64,000 nt of DNA from Glandiceps talaboti (lineage: Eukaryota; Hemichordata; Enteropneusta; Spengelidae). Made by a program: the position numbers and the translations under genes. The stretch is from NCBI RefSeq assembly GCF_964340395.1, contig NC_135552.1, positions 28,912,181 to 28,976,180 of the forward strand. The letters are read 5' to 3'. The notes under the pieces were generated by a model. That model was given only the letters and a program-made list of their open reading frames with translations, had not been told where the DNA came from and did not search any database. Positions within the stretch are counted from its first letter, which is position 1; each line of letters opens with the position of its first letter. Positions 11,631 to 24,755 of the stretch are shown here, piece by piece.

Positions 11631-13129
11631 GGATCTCTGTCTGGCTGATGACACCCTCTACACTGTTTATTGTCATTCGTTTCGTGTCATTCAGGCTGTC
11701 ATTCGTTTTAGGGTCACCCCGTACACCCCCTCATCCGATATATCATGGGCAGTGTACTACGTTATCAATATCAGTCATAACAGAGCTTCCGTATACATTG
11801 TCACGTATCACAGGCGTGTGAATGTGTGAATACAAATAATGTAAAACAAGTACGTAAATACGAGGGAAAAGGGTTTTCTTTGGGCGGGTTTTACTCGGGG
11901 CCTGTTCATCACCAAAATCATGAAAATATTCATGGGGAGAAACTGTTGACAGTAATATTACATTTTTGTACATGCATATACACAATGAAGCAATTTGAAT
12001 AATTCCAAATGATTTTTCAATACGAAAGAAAAGTCAAACAATTCTAATTCATTATACATCACATTTACAGTCTAAATGTAAAAAAAGTAAACATATATAA
12101 AATTTCGTGTACATTTAAAATGTAGACAGTGTCACCGTTAATATAACTCCTTGGGCACTGTATTAATTTCCATATTTGAAAGCTACATTTGCGATATAAA
12201 CCTCTATTTCACGTAATTCTTTCAGATCTGCCACAATTATGAGGTCATATGTGAATTAAAGAAGGTATCATCTGTCACGATCGCCAAGTTTTTACATGGC
12301 AGAAGAGTTTTGATAGAAAAAAACAACTAAATGTGAGTCGTCTACAATGAATAACCTTCTTTAAAGATGGTCTCAGTCACATCATCTTTCTTTCATCATT
12401 ACCGGCAACATATAGACAGCTATGTGTTACCATGGTAACCGTCTTCTATACGTCTTGAGAATCTTTGTAAATTGAGCGTCCCTGATAGTCAGCTTCAGGC
12501 TGCATTTGCTCCAGGAAAAGTTAATTTCCTGCAAAAAGGTGTCTTTCTCAAAAACGAAGCGAGAGACTTTGTTTTCGAGAAGGTTGCCACACAAAGCTGC
12601 CGGCAATTGCAAGGCACCGCGACATTATCAGTCACGAATTTCTCTCGTGATCATGAATCCGATCGAACGCAAACTTACCTTCCGGTTTTTGTAAAGCAAG
12701 CTTCTCGTTGATGTGGATTGGATAATAATGAGCTCTCTCTAGTGTGCATGTGAAAAGCTATCCATGACTTTGACAACGAAAATAGGTATAGCTACGGCAA
12801 TGAATGAAATACACAGGTATGTCTGCATTTCAGACTGTGTTCCCGATTTTGTTTCGTTTGATTTTAAACATTTATTCAGCTTAGATCTCTACTTCATGTT
12901 TTTATACAATATATTTAGTTCAAGGCTCTGTTTATAGCACAGTGTCTTATTTGACGCCATTGATGGTACAAGATTTTTTAATTTAAAATAAATTTTTATT
13001 TTCTTTTTTGGTTATAAGTCGTCAACAGTCACACCTCGTTAACACGAACCTTTTCACTGTTATTGTTAACAGTAGTAAAACATCTTCCGTGGAACTCTTC
13101 TGAAGTCTACAATATACAGTTCGACAAAG

Positions 13130-13396
13130 ATGGTGTATCTTCTCACGAATTCTCTCCTGGCGGCCACCTTCGACAATTTGACAACAGCAAATCCCTTCGT
13201 GAATAACAGCCGCTTGTCGACGCTGTCTTCACGCATGTTGAACTCAGAGAACAATACGATGCCCGACTACTCTACTGACAACAGCACGCCATTATCCGTT
13301 TTCGTTATAATTGTTCTTGGCCTTCTCATACTCGGGGCAATGGTGCTTCTAGGTTGTCACCTGTTTATGAAAGGCGAGGCTCTTAGACGCACCTGA
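13130..13396 (+). CDS. Small single-pass membrane protein (88 aa), putative one-exon gene
   Basis: The ORF starts in a good Kozak context (A at -3, G at +4) and ends TGA. Its base composition is richer in G+C than the AT-rich flanks, as expected of real coding sequence. The first 58 residues hold four N-glycosylation sequons (NLT, NNS, NNT, NST) and no Cys. They are followed by one long hydrophobic helix, SVFVIIVLGLLILGAMVLLG (about 56-75), and a short basic tail ending EALRRT. This fits a protein with the N-terminus outside and about 13 cytosolic residues. The layout recalls KCNE-type or other small accessory membrane subunits, but no signature motif is present, so I assign no function. The first residues could also act as a weak signal peptide. 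Confidence 0.55.
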   Translation: MVYLLTNSLLAATFDNLTTANPFVNNSRLSTLSSRMLNSENNTMPDYSTDNSTPLSVFVIIVLGLLILGAMVLLGCHLFMKGEALRRT

Positions 13397-13903
13397 ACAT
13401 TCCTGATACCGACTACATGTATCTACACTATTTCTCTTGGATAGAACTGAGAGACGCATCTACGAAAATCTAGTATTTTATCATCTTAAGTATGTGCATA
13501 GAGTAGTAACATATTTTTTTTGTGTGTGGTGATATTTTAATCTTTTGATTTGTTTTGTGATATATCATATCGTTTCGAATGATCTGTCAAATTTCACACA
13601 CTACATTCATGTGCTATGAAAGGTGTAAAATGGAGAGGGAGAAAGAAATAGAATGGGGACTTGGAAGAGTGTATATTACGATCGAATATTCCTCGAATAA
13701 TATATTCGATTTATTTTATTTTTCAAAAACTGAAACTGAATTTAGATCAATGGGTCTTCACCGATTCAATGTTGTGTTGCTACAGTTTTCGACCCATGAG
13801 AGCCTTAGTACTAGTTTGTCTGATTCGTTTTTTTAGAATAGTTTATACCGCTCACCGAGAGTAACTCACATTGTTACTTTGAATTGGTGACTATGTGAAA
13901 GAC

Positions 13904-14078
13904 TGTATGTATGTATGTATGTATGTATGTATGTATGTATGTATGTATGTATGTATGTATGTATGTATGTATGTATGTATGTATGTATGTATGTATGCAT
14001 GCATGCATGTATGCACGCACGCACGCACGCACGCACGCCGTACGTACGTACGTATGTATGTATGTATGTATGTATGTC
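13904..14078. repeat. (ATGT)n with GCAT, GCAC and ACGT segments
   Basis: A tetranucleotide array whose unit mutates stepwise from ATGT to ATGC, ACGC, ACGT and back. Confidence 0.98.
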
Positions 14079-14299
14079 ATAATACATATGCGTATGTTTG
14101 TTTAGCAAATATCAATTGCAACATACTGCGATGTTTCTCTGATATTCGGAAACCTTGTTTATGAATTCGTATCGTAGTATTAATTTTATTAAGGTCAGTA
14201 TTAAAGGTATATGATGATGACCCAAAATATGAGGATGGGTGCTTGAGCGGAATATATTGATATGGCGCCAACTGTATTCAGTAAATGTGTCCTTAATAC

Positions 14300-14377
14300 C
14301 AATCTGATTAAAATCTGATGTTGTGAAAGCGGCTCGATGTCTTTATTTACCTCTATTTCCATAGTGTTGTGACATTG
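14300..14377 (+). mobile_element. Half copy of the CAATCTGATTAAAATCTGAT MITE
   Basis: Matches the left arm of the element at 6876-7057 through TCTTTATTTACCTCTATTTCC, then diverges. A third, shorter fragment (CAATCTGATTAAAATCTGAT) lies at about 30764-30785. Confidence 0.65.
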
Positions 14378-14399
14378 GTTTTGATCGCCGCCATCACAC

Positions 14400-15270
14400 A
14401 CCAGATTGCTTCAATACATACTGATCGAAATATATTTCACATATGGTGTAGTCACGGTAGATCAATCGCCTAGCCGACCGTCAAATGATAAATTCAAGGG
14501 TAGCCACCATATACATTCGTCAAGGGACTTCACCATAATGATAAAAAAGAAGTACCCGTGGCAAGTTTTACTGTTACATTTATTTTCATCACAAGTCTCT
14601 TCGGAAATGATTTCCTGGATATCCAAGTATAATTTTACCTGTAATGGAAATTAGAATCTTAGGATCTTTACGGGTGCACTCTAAGTCGGATTGAATTCAC
14701 TCTACGCATTCGTTAGCGTTAATGACGGAAGGCTACTTACTAACAATTTTATTTACAAAAAGGTACAGAGATATTTTGACAAAATCGAACACCTTTGAGC
14801 ACTCACTAAGTGTAAGATCATAATTTCTTCAGTTGTTTTAATGCATGATTTAAGACTAGCGACTATCCTTAATCTTTGAATATTGCACCGAGTATCATTG
14901 TCATCCCCAGGGACTCTGTCACATTTTGAGCGTAAGAAGCAACATATCTGTAGATCACACGATTAGATCACGCGTCTATTTTAAGTCATGCACACTTCTG
15001 GGATTAAAACGATCTGCTGGTTGAGAGGATTACTTTTAAATTTAAGGTTTCTTTGGAAGGTTTTATAAGATACGAGCATTCTCAATATAGTAGTACTCTC
15101 TATTGCTAGTAAAATAAGGATAACGGAAATAGTTAAGTGGCGATGTGGACAAGTACCAATTGATTTTCAGATGCGTTTTCAGTTCGTTGTTTCTATCGGT
15201 CTGTGCAGTATATTTACCCGTTCACAGGTTTAAAAGTGCACTTGCTGTAACTAGAATATCCGTAGACTCT
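14400..15270. other. No gene seen
   Basis: AT-rich, short frames only. Confidence 0.55.
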
Positions 15271-16076
15271 AATCGATAGAATGCTACACCCAATGACTCT
15301 GTCTATCGATAGAATGCTACACCCAATGACTCTGTCTATCGATAGAATGCTACACCCAATGACTCTGTTTATTGATAGAATGCTACACCTAATGACTCTG
15401 TTTATTGATAGAATGCTATACCCAATGACTCTGTTTATTGATAGAATGCTACACCCAATGACTCTGTCTATCGATAGAATGCTACACCCAATGACTCTGT
15501 CTATCGATAGAATGCTATACCCAATGGCTCTGTTTATTGATAGAATGCTACACCTAATGACTCTGTTTATTGATAGAATGCTACACCCGGTGACTCTGTT
15601 TATTGATAGAATGCTACACCCAATGACTCTGTTTATTGATAGAATGCTACACCCAATGACTCTGTTTATTGATAGAATGCTACACCCAATGACTCTGTTT
15701 ATCGATAGAATGCTACACCCAATGACTCTGTCTATCGATAGAATGCTACACCCAATGACTCTGTCTATCGATAGAATGCTACACCCAATGACTCTGTCTA
15801 TCGATAGAATGCTACACCCAATGACTCTGTCTATCGATAGAATGCTACACCCAATGACTCTGTCTATCGATAGAATGCTACACCCAATGACTCTGTCTAT
15901 CGATAGAATGCTACACCTAATGACTCTGTTTATTGATAGAATGCTACACCTAATGACTCTGTTTATTGATAGAATGCTACACCTAATGACTCTGTTTATT
16001 GATAGAATGCTACACCCAATGACTCTGTTTATTGATAGAATGCTATACCTAATGACTCTGTTTATTGATAGAATGC
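15271..16076. repeat. 33-bp minisatellite, about 24 copies
   Basis: Unit ATCGATAGAATGCTACACC plus CAATGACTCTGTCT. The main variants are TCTATCGAT versus TTTATTGAT and ACCC versus ACCT. Because 33 is a multiple of 3, it stays open over 300 codons on both strands; this is not taken as coding. Confidence 0.95.
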
Positions 16077-16614
16077 ATGGTCTAACTACAATAACTGTTT
16101 GTATTTCTTTACTAACTGCCACAGATATAAACAAATTGATAATAAAGCGTCGCCTGAACGCGCACCAGCAATTGTTTTTGTATCTGTATTGTTCTTTTTA
16201 CCTAATTTTGCCATTGCTCGAAGTCTGTCCTTAGCTGACTTCATTCAACCAAACGCACCTGAGTTTTTTTGGGCGAGTTGTATATATCAGCTGTGCTATC
16301 AGTTCAACGTCAAAAAGACTGCTTTTAATATTGAAGGCATAATTAGATTTTAAGTATAAGTAGTTTCACCCGTGTTAAAAGGACGTCATAACCTCAATGT
16401 GTGTTACTTGAAAAATATTGCTATGTTCATTAAGCATTTCGTACTGCAGCAGAGGGTTAGCTAGAAAACATTTAGAAACTTAGCTAGGTTAAATCAATGC
16501 CATCAGTGGTTTAGGCAGGAGATGTAAGTCAGTTTTACATGTATCTATACAAATTTATATTCATGTATATAGTTGCCAACTGAGTACACTCACTTGGAGA
16601 AGAGCACGTTTCAC

Positions 16615-16950
16615 CATAGGGAAAAGGACAAATAATCAATTTTGTTCTCTCGCGATTTTCCGGATTTCTAATATTATTTTCTGTAACACGTGTTACCTCC
16701 ATTAGTCAGATCAGTGGATGTCTACATTCATGGCACAATGCGTTAATTTGGGCAAATGGTGAGTTTGCACTAGCAAGCTACTAATGCAAAGCTGATAAAC
16801 TCAGATAAGACAGGGATATCAGGTAGGAAATACAAAGGAAAAAACAGTGAGAGGAAACACTATTTAAAACTTTATTGAAAATATAAGAAAATAATATAAG
16901 AAATCCGGAAATCGCGAGAACAAAATTGATTATTTGTCCTTTTCCCTATG
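16615..16950. mobile_element. MITE with ~52-bp TIRs and 7-bp target duplication
   Basis: Begins CATAGGGAAAAGGACAAATA and ends in the reverse complement TATTTGTCCTTTTCCCTATG. The arms continue inward through TTTTGTTCTC and CGCGATTTxCCGGATTTCT. Both flanks carry GTTTCAC (16608-16614 and 16951-16957). 336 bp, no coding capacity. Confidence 0.8.
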
Positions 16951-16957
16951 GTTTCAC

Positions 16958-18289
16958 TTGTAGGCTAGGCATTGACATATACATGTAACTATATTATTGT
17001 TTAGTCAATAATTACTACAAATATGTTTACTCTTCAATATGAACACTGCACGTGGTCATATTGTATTGATGTAAGTAACGATGTGGATATAGAAAGTGTT
17101 GACTATAGTGTCATGAATTCGAATTACTGTGTTTGGGTACTGCTTATACACCTAGTTAGAGAAATGAATATGGCTCACATGGGTGTCAAAACAATAGGTA
17201 CACTAATGTCGTATGTCTGGAGATGTCATTCACGTTAGAGTTTAGTATCCTTTCTTTCATCTCCATGACGCTTATAATAATATTTATGCATGACCTATTG
17301 TTATCTTAAAAAGCTTATCTCATTTGCGTGACTTATTGTAATTTAATTATTGTAACGACCATAGCGTCTCAGATTCAGGACTTGGCTTTTGACCATCAAG
17401 CTGAGCATAGTCGACTTCTAGCTCTGGCCTTGGAGTGAGGCCGTTTTAGTCCGAATTCATCAGGGCTTTGATAAATAAAGTCTATGGTTCCAGTTTATAC
17501 CACATACATCGTCTCGTATGCAGTTTATCATTTTACTACAAGTCTTGCTGATCTGAAAGATTTGATAATATATCAAACTATAGTTTCTTTATAATTAAAT
17601 TGATTGAATGATAACTTCAAAGGGGTTTCTTTATAATTTGTGTGTTTGCGCGCATACTAACATAGCTAAGTCATGTTTGATGGTGAATGGGGACGAGCAA
17701 GGGTCACCGGTTGAGGGTGCTCAGCAGAACTCATAAATGATTAATAAGGTAGTCACAGTAAAATCATCAAAAGAACAAGTTAAAATTGATTTAGAAAAAA
17801 ACCCACAACACCAGCTTTTCAAATCCTTACTTTAGTACATGGCACCTTGTAGGGAAAGTATTTTTAAAAGAAAAAAAGAAAAGAAACAAAAAGTAGTCAA
17901 TAAACAAAGCAAACAATAAACAAAAAACAAATATTCATAAATAAATATGGCCAATTCCAAGCCCCTGTGGTCTATTGTGAGATACTACAGAGTGACTACG
18001 GGCGATGGATTCTTAAATCGGGCCGACAAAAAATCATTGACCTCCCCCTATCTGTAAAACCAAAAACAGGCTGACCCCTATCACTTAATTCTAAAACATG
18101 ATGACCCCCCCCCCCCCCCAGGAATGCTTTGATCGTGACTCAGTGTGGACTGCTTGACTGTCTTGCATCTACTTTATAAGATCCTGGTTTAGCACTATCA
18201 TAATTATAATTGTTGACTACACAGGGTAAATATATTCCAAAAGGAGTTTAATAGCATCTTGGCAGTGAAAGGTTGGGGATAGCCAGAGA
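16958..18289. other. No gene seen
   Basis: AT-rich sequence with A-rich tracts near 17860-17940 and a C-run at about 18106. No coding evidence. Confidence 0.55.
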
Positions 18290-19120
18290 AAGTAATATGT
18301 ACATCTCTTATGGGGGTCCTAGGGGGTCTCCCCCTAGAAGCCCAGGAGGTTTTTAACTCTGAAAAGTCAATTTTTAGACTATTCAGACCCTTTCAGACAA
18401 TAATTTCCAAGCTTTACAAGACAGCACCAACATGTAAAATGCAACTACATAGGGATGAAATACTTTTGAAATATACTTTGATCTTGACAGTAAGAGGGGA
18501 AGAGCTTGAGACTGCGATATGTCCACCTTATTGGGGGGGGGGGGGGTCCGAGGGGTCTCCCTCTAGAAGCCCTGGAGAATTTTTACGCTTAAAGCTAATA
18601 TTTAGGTTATTCAGACCCTTTCAAGCAATAACTTAATCCATGCTTTACAAGACAGCACCATCAAGTATCAGAAACTATTCTTTATAACTTACATAGGATT
18701 GAAATATGTTCTTAAAAAGTTAAATGGCATCATCATATACATATGGTCAGCACATCTAATGGTAGTATCATTGGTAGGGGAGATTTGGAGTTTGATTTTA
18801 AACTATCTTGGCAAACATTTCACATCTTTAAAAGACAATATCATCTTAAATTAGAATTAGGTGAAAATATGTAAGAAAGGTTTAATACCATTATGACAGT
18901 AAAAAGCCCGGGTTGTTGGTGCATCTGATTGTTGGTTGGTTGGTTGGTTGAATGCATGCATGATGAGTGACGTCTGCGGGTGAGGGAGTCCTTGGGGTTT
19001 TCGCCCTGGCAGATCTGCAATTTTTTGCTTCTATTAAGGCAATGTTTAGGTTATTCAGAGCCTTTGAGGTAATATTTCTGACCGAGGCGCAAAATAATGG
19101 AGCTTTACCCAAGACTGTCC
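18290..19120. repeat. Degenerate tandem repeat, ~230-bp units
   Basis: Two clear units share GGTCTCCCxCTAGAAGCCC, GACTATTCAGACCCTTTCA and TTTACAAGACAGCACCA; a weaker third lies near 18980-19075. A G12 run sits at about 18534. Confidence 0.65.
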
Positions 19121-19159
19121 GATTATTTTCAGTTAATGGCCGAGGACTTGACCTATAAC

Positions 19160-19400
19160 TATCAGATAGTAATCGATATTAGACTTACTAAAGGTGTGTT
19201 ATTTATCCGATATTTATCGGATATTTCAACAGTCCAACAATGCCTGGGAAGGGACATGTAAATAATCAGTCCCTGTGTACAGTTCGATATTGTACGATAT
19301 TAGACTCATGAAATATTCAATATTTATCAGATAATCATCAAAGAGATTTCAACACTTCTACAACGCCTGGGAAAAGGTATGTTCGACTTGTCTATAACTC
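19160..19400. repeat. Degenerate ~125-bp tandem duplication
   Basis: CGATATTAGACTTACTAAAG to AACAATGCCTGGGAAGG is repeated as CGATATTAGACTCATGAAAT to CAACGCCTGGGAAAAGG. It includes the palindrome TATCCGATATTTATCGGATA. Confidence 0.6.
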
Positions 19401-21093
<1,693 letters not shown>

Positions 21094-21560
21094 CAGGCAT
21101 TATAGCTATAAACACATTTGATAAATCAATTCTCTACTGACCCTTTTTCTGTGCACTAGGACATGTTTTAGAGTAAGTGTTTGACAAATTGTTGTACCCA
21201 ATCAAAACAACGCCTACAGTGTTTTAGCATCAATCAAAGCGTGTGCATCAATAAAAGCGTGTATATTTGCATGTGATACATTAGGCTTGTTGATACCTGA
21301 TTGAAAAGACTTTTTTCTTTCTCTTCGTAAGAATGTGCAACTTTCAACTGAAAATATATTTTTGACTACTTCTCACCTTCATTTTATTTTGTAAAAAAAA
21401 GAGATCTTGAACTGGTAAAAATGTTAGAACTCACGAGATCAAGAACTGTTTAATAAAACTATGGTTGGATAACTACTTGTATGATAATTAAACTGCAACA
21501 CGTGCCTTGTCGATTTGATTGCAAACCATTGTGTTCTTCTGATTACAGGAGGTAATGGTA

Positions 21561-21675
<115 letters not shown>

Positions 21676-21909
21676 CTCGTCTAACACAGAAATCTGCTAT
21701 GATCTGTCATGATATATAGAGCTTGGAATCGGCATCTCAAAGTCAGATAAAGATATTAACACATTGATGAGCGCAGCATGAAGCCTAGTGCTAGATCACG
21801 TGATATTGTATTGAAAATAGTGGATGAATTGAGTCAGTGAAAAGTAGAAGGTAGTAAGTGAACGACTTCAAGGAATCATCTTCATAGCATCTCACACCGT
21901 CGTCTAACA

Positions 21910-22965
21910 ATGGATGAAAACGTTACTATCAGAAGAAATCTCGAAGACTCCTTAGAAGCAACCTTACTTCACTCGACAATACTTGGAACGCTCATGATTC
22001 TCATCATCCTTGGAAATGGACTTCTCATTTTGGCCATCGCGACCACATCACGTCTACGAACTGTGACAAACTTCTTTATCGTAAGTTTAGCACTAAGTGA
22101 CGTCATGGTTGGAATTATAGTTATTCCTCTGAATTTCGCCTTCCCAACGGCCCTGCTCAAGGGCTACACAACATGTATCTATGTCGCCTGTTTCACTGTC
22201 GTTGTGTGCATCAGTTCAATCATGAACATCGTTGCAGTTACGGTGGATCGCTACGTAGCCATAACATCTCCATTGAAATATAAATGTATAATGAAACCAT
22301 GGAGAGCAGTTTTACTCATTGTATTGGTCTGGACATACGCATTTGTTGTCGGATTTCTCCCGATAATGGGTTGGCGAGGAAAATCCAACACATGCCAAAG
22401 AGGAGAGGTATATGGTCCGGGATATGCCATCTTTCTCTCCGTTATGGGACTTTTTCTTCCCGTCGCCGCTTCGACATACTTGTATTGTCGTATATTACGA
22501 GAAGCAACACTGCAAGCAAAGCGTATTCAACAGTGTCAGGTATCAGTTATTGAATACTCAAGTGGAAACGACGGTCCCGGGCGACAGAACGAGGATGATG
22601 GAAAACGTTCGAGGATCGAAACTCACAGCAACAACGATAACATTAATCAAGATAAACAAGGTGTGCGACACTCGCATAAGGGCCACTGCAGAAGTAATCG
22701 CAAAGCTTTCCGTACTGTTCTCTACATTCTGGCATACTTTGAAATTTCATGGTTACCGTTGTTTGTGAGCTTGCTGACGGATGCCTTTTACTCGCCTTTA
22801 CTCATCCCGTTGGAAGTAAGAACATTCATCAGTTTGTTAGCACTGGGAAACTCTGCTATGGATCCAGTCATATACGGTTACTTTAATAGGGATCTCAGAA
22901 TTCGACTCAAGGAAATAATTTCGAAGTGTTTTCTGTTCTATCGCAGGAACAATACAATAGAATAG
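21910..22965 (+). CDS. Rhodopsin-class GPCR, adenosine-receptor-like orphan (351 aa, intronless)
   Basis: The ORF is intact and has seven hydrophobic segments. Class A landmarks are present: GN at 35-36 (TM1), LALSD at 60-64 (TM2), Cys89 paired with Cys162 (ECL2), DRY at 113-115, Trp141 (TM4), Pro184 and Tyr192 (TM5), FEISWLP with Trp281/Pro283 (TM6), DPVIY at 318-322 (TM7) and Cys340, a possible palmitoylation site, after helix 8. There is a sequon at Asn4. VTNFFIVSLALSDVMVGI, DRYVAITSPLKY and the TM4 end PIMGW most resemble adenosine receptors. However, ligand-contacting positions known in A2A (Asn6.55, His7.43, and Phe/Glu after the ECL2 Cys) are Leu288, Leu312 and Arg164/Gly165 here. Loop 3 is long (about 70 aa) and polar. 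It is probably a plasma-membrane receptor coupling to G proteins, with unknown ligand. Confidence 0.9.
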   Translation: MDENVTIRRNLEDSLEATLLHSTILGTLMILIILGNGLLILAIATTSRLRTVTNFFIVSLALSDVMVGIIVIPLNFAFPTALLKGYTTCIYVACFTVVVCISSIMNIVAVTVDRYVAITSPLKYKCIMKPWRAVLLIVLVWTYAFVVGFLPIMGWRGKSNTCQRGEVYGPGYAIFLSVMGLFLPVAASTYLYCRILREATLQAKRIQQCQVSVIEYSSGNDGPGRQNEDDGKRSRIETHSNNDNINQDKQGVRHSHKGHCRSNRKAFRTVLYILAYFEISWLPLFVSLLTDAFYSPLLIPLEVRTFISLLALGNSAMDPVIYGYFNRDLRIRLKEIISKCFLFYRRNNTIE

Positions 22966-23020
22966 CTTGTTATAAGTTTTTCTATTGATGTGATGGGGTT
23001 TATCTCCTATATTATTTTCT

Positions 23021-23599
23021 ATGTATATTAACGACTTAGAAATGGGTTTTCTAAACAATGACTGTATACCTCTAGAGTGTAAATCTCTAAGTTTATTCTT
23101 GTTGATGTATGCTGACGATTTAGTTTTATTTTCGGAAAGTGTACAAGGATTGCAGCAACAGTTAAATTACCTTTTGGATTACTCGAGAAACTGGAATTTA
23201 GAGGTCAATATTGAAAAGACAAAGATAATGGTTTTCAGGAATGGTGGTAGACTGAGAATTAATGAGCAATGGGTTTACGATGGACAATTTGTTGAAGTGG
23301 TTGATAAGTTTACTGATTTAGGAATGTTGCTGAGTTATAATAACAAGTTTTCTTGCACGGAAAAACAATTTGCGGAAGAGGGTAGGAAGGCACTTTTTGC
23401 ATTACATCGTAACACCTCTTCACTTTCTCTGAACCATAAAACTTTGTTATTTTTGTTTGATTGTTATGTTGGTAGTATTCTCTCATATGCGTCAGAAGTT
23501 TGGGGATTACACAAGGGTAAAAATATTGAAAGAGTTCACATTGATTTCTGTAAACGCATTCTGGGAGTAAAAAAGTCGACATGTAATGTTATGGTATAG
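23021..23599 (+). pseudogene. LINE reverse transcriptase fragment, upstream of first nonsense codon
   Basis: About 192 codons with the YADD metal-binding box and downstream thumb-like sequence. The frame carries straight on after the TAG (SELGRYPLKYTRTYNMIKYW), so this is a point nonsense mutation and not a frameshift. Residues N-terminal of GLSPILFS are missing. Confidence 0.8.
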
Positions 23600-24040
23600 A
23601 GTGAGCTTGGTAGATACCCTCTTAAATATACCAGAACTTACAATATGATAAAATATTGGAGTAAATTGTTAGTTTCTAGTAACTGTATTTTGAAATCTTG
23701 TTACGAATACATGTACGATAGAGTTCAAAACTACGGAGAAGTTAACTGGGTTTCGTTCATAAAACAGGAACTGCTATCTCTAGGTTTTGGTGAAGTTTGG
23801 GTAAATCAGTGTACTAATAAAAGTCATCTTGTAATTATAAAGCAACACATTTTTGACCAGGCACAACAAACTATCAGAGCTCAAATTGAAGCTTCACCAA
23901 AGTGTATATTATATAAGCATTTAAATGATATGTTTAAATGATATTATTTATGCAAACCCCTACCACAGCATTTAAAGAAATTAATCGCTAAATATAGATT
24001 GTCGTCACATAGTTTAGCCATAGAAACCGGTAATGAGAAA
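23600..24040 (+). pseudogene. LINE ORF2 C-terminal remnant after nonsense codon
   Basis: Same frame as the upstream reverse-transcriptase fragment. It holds a run of about 110 codons to a TGA at 23939-23941, then a further run with PQHLKKLIAKYRLSSHSLAIETG, a C-terminal block common in invertebrate LINEs. After about 24040 similarity to coding sequence fades. Confidence 0.7.
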
Positions 24041-24379
24041 ACATCAAACCAAGGAATGGCAAACATGCTGAAATGAATGTTTACAGGGGTATTAAAATGG
24101 TATTTTCAATTTGATATTAAACATGTGACTTCAGAAAAAAGTTTTGCCAACGTGTGAACTGAAATCCAATATCTGACATAGACATGTAGTGAGAGAAAAA
24201 CATCTCTACAGCTGCAGTGTATTAGAACATCTCAATATGAAATTTGTCAGTGATTATGCAATATTACATAACCCCACCTCATGAGGCTGTGAAGGATTGA
24301 CTGTTTCGATAGAAAATTGCTTGTTTGAATTTATCTTGAAAACCAATGATCTGATCACCTTCATGTGAAAATTTTTCCC

Positions 24380-24476
24380 ATCTACACGCCCCAAGTCCCT
24401 ACCCAAATACCCCCAAAAATCGCCTGCCAGTTATACTTTTGACTTTAAGTGGTTCACATCCACACACGCACACATC

Positions 24477-24542
<66 letters not shown>

Positions 24543-24625
24543 TATATTGATGTGTACACACACACACACACATTTCACCATGCCTATAGCACTACTGATC
24601 CTCAGTTCAGTTGTCCTAAAAATAG
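24380..24625 (+). mobile_element. Short-TIR repeat element (family 1), 3' end only
   Basis: TTTGACTTTAAGTGGTTCAC, CA and AT microsatellites (24480-24546), then ATGCCTATAGCACTACTGAT and the hairpin closing AGTTCAGTTGTCCTA. The body is missing. Confidence 0.5.
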
Positions 24626-24755
24626 CAACAAGACATGGCTGCAGTTGCAATTATAGTTTATTGTTTTAAAATAGAGTTTTCTAGGGTAACATACATCCAT
24701 TTTTTTCAACAGTTCATACACTAAAATGTAATCAACAGACTGTCTGTTTTCAATA

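Larger units (their letters stand above)
22985..24110 (+). mobile_element. 5'-truncated non-LTR retrotransposon (LINE) with RT C-terminal part
   Basis: From about 22987 the reading frame gives GLSPILFSMYINDLE, then the catalytic MYADD box and KTKIMVFRNGG. It continues into the C-terminal region (YVGSILSYASEVWG, KRILGVKKST) and then PLPQHLKKLIAKYRLSSHSL up to about 24030. These are hallmarks of LINE reverse transcriptase and its C-terminal extension. The frame is intact except for an in-frame TAG at 23597-23599 and a TGA at 23939-23941, so the copy is dead. It begins within about 20 bp of the GPCR stop codon, so the receptor's original 3' UTR may have been displaced. Confidence 0.85.

Noticed and set aside
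15271-16076. CRISPR-like array
   Set aside because: Regular 33-bp units without unique spacers in a eukaryotic genome; it is a minisatellite.
15214-16234. Open frames of more than 300 codons on both strands
   Set aside because: Produced by the 33-bp minisatellite; the repeat length is a multiple of three.
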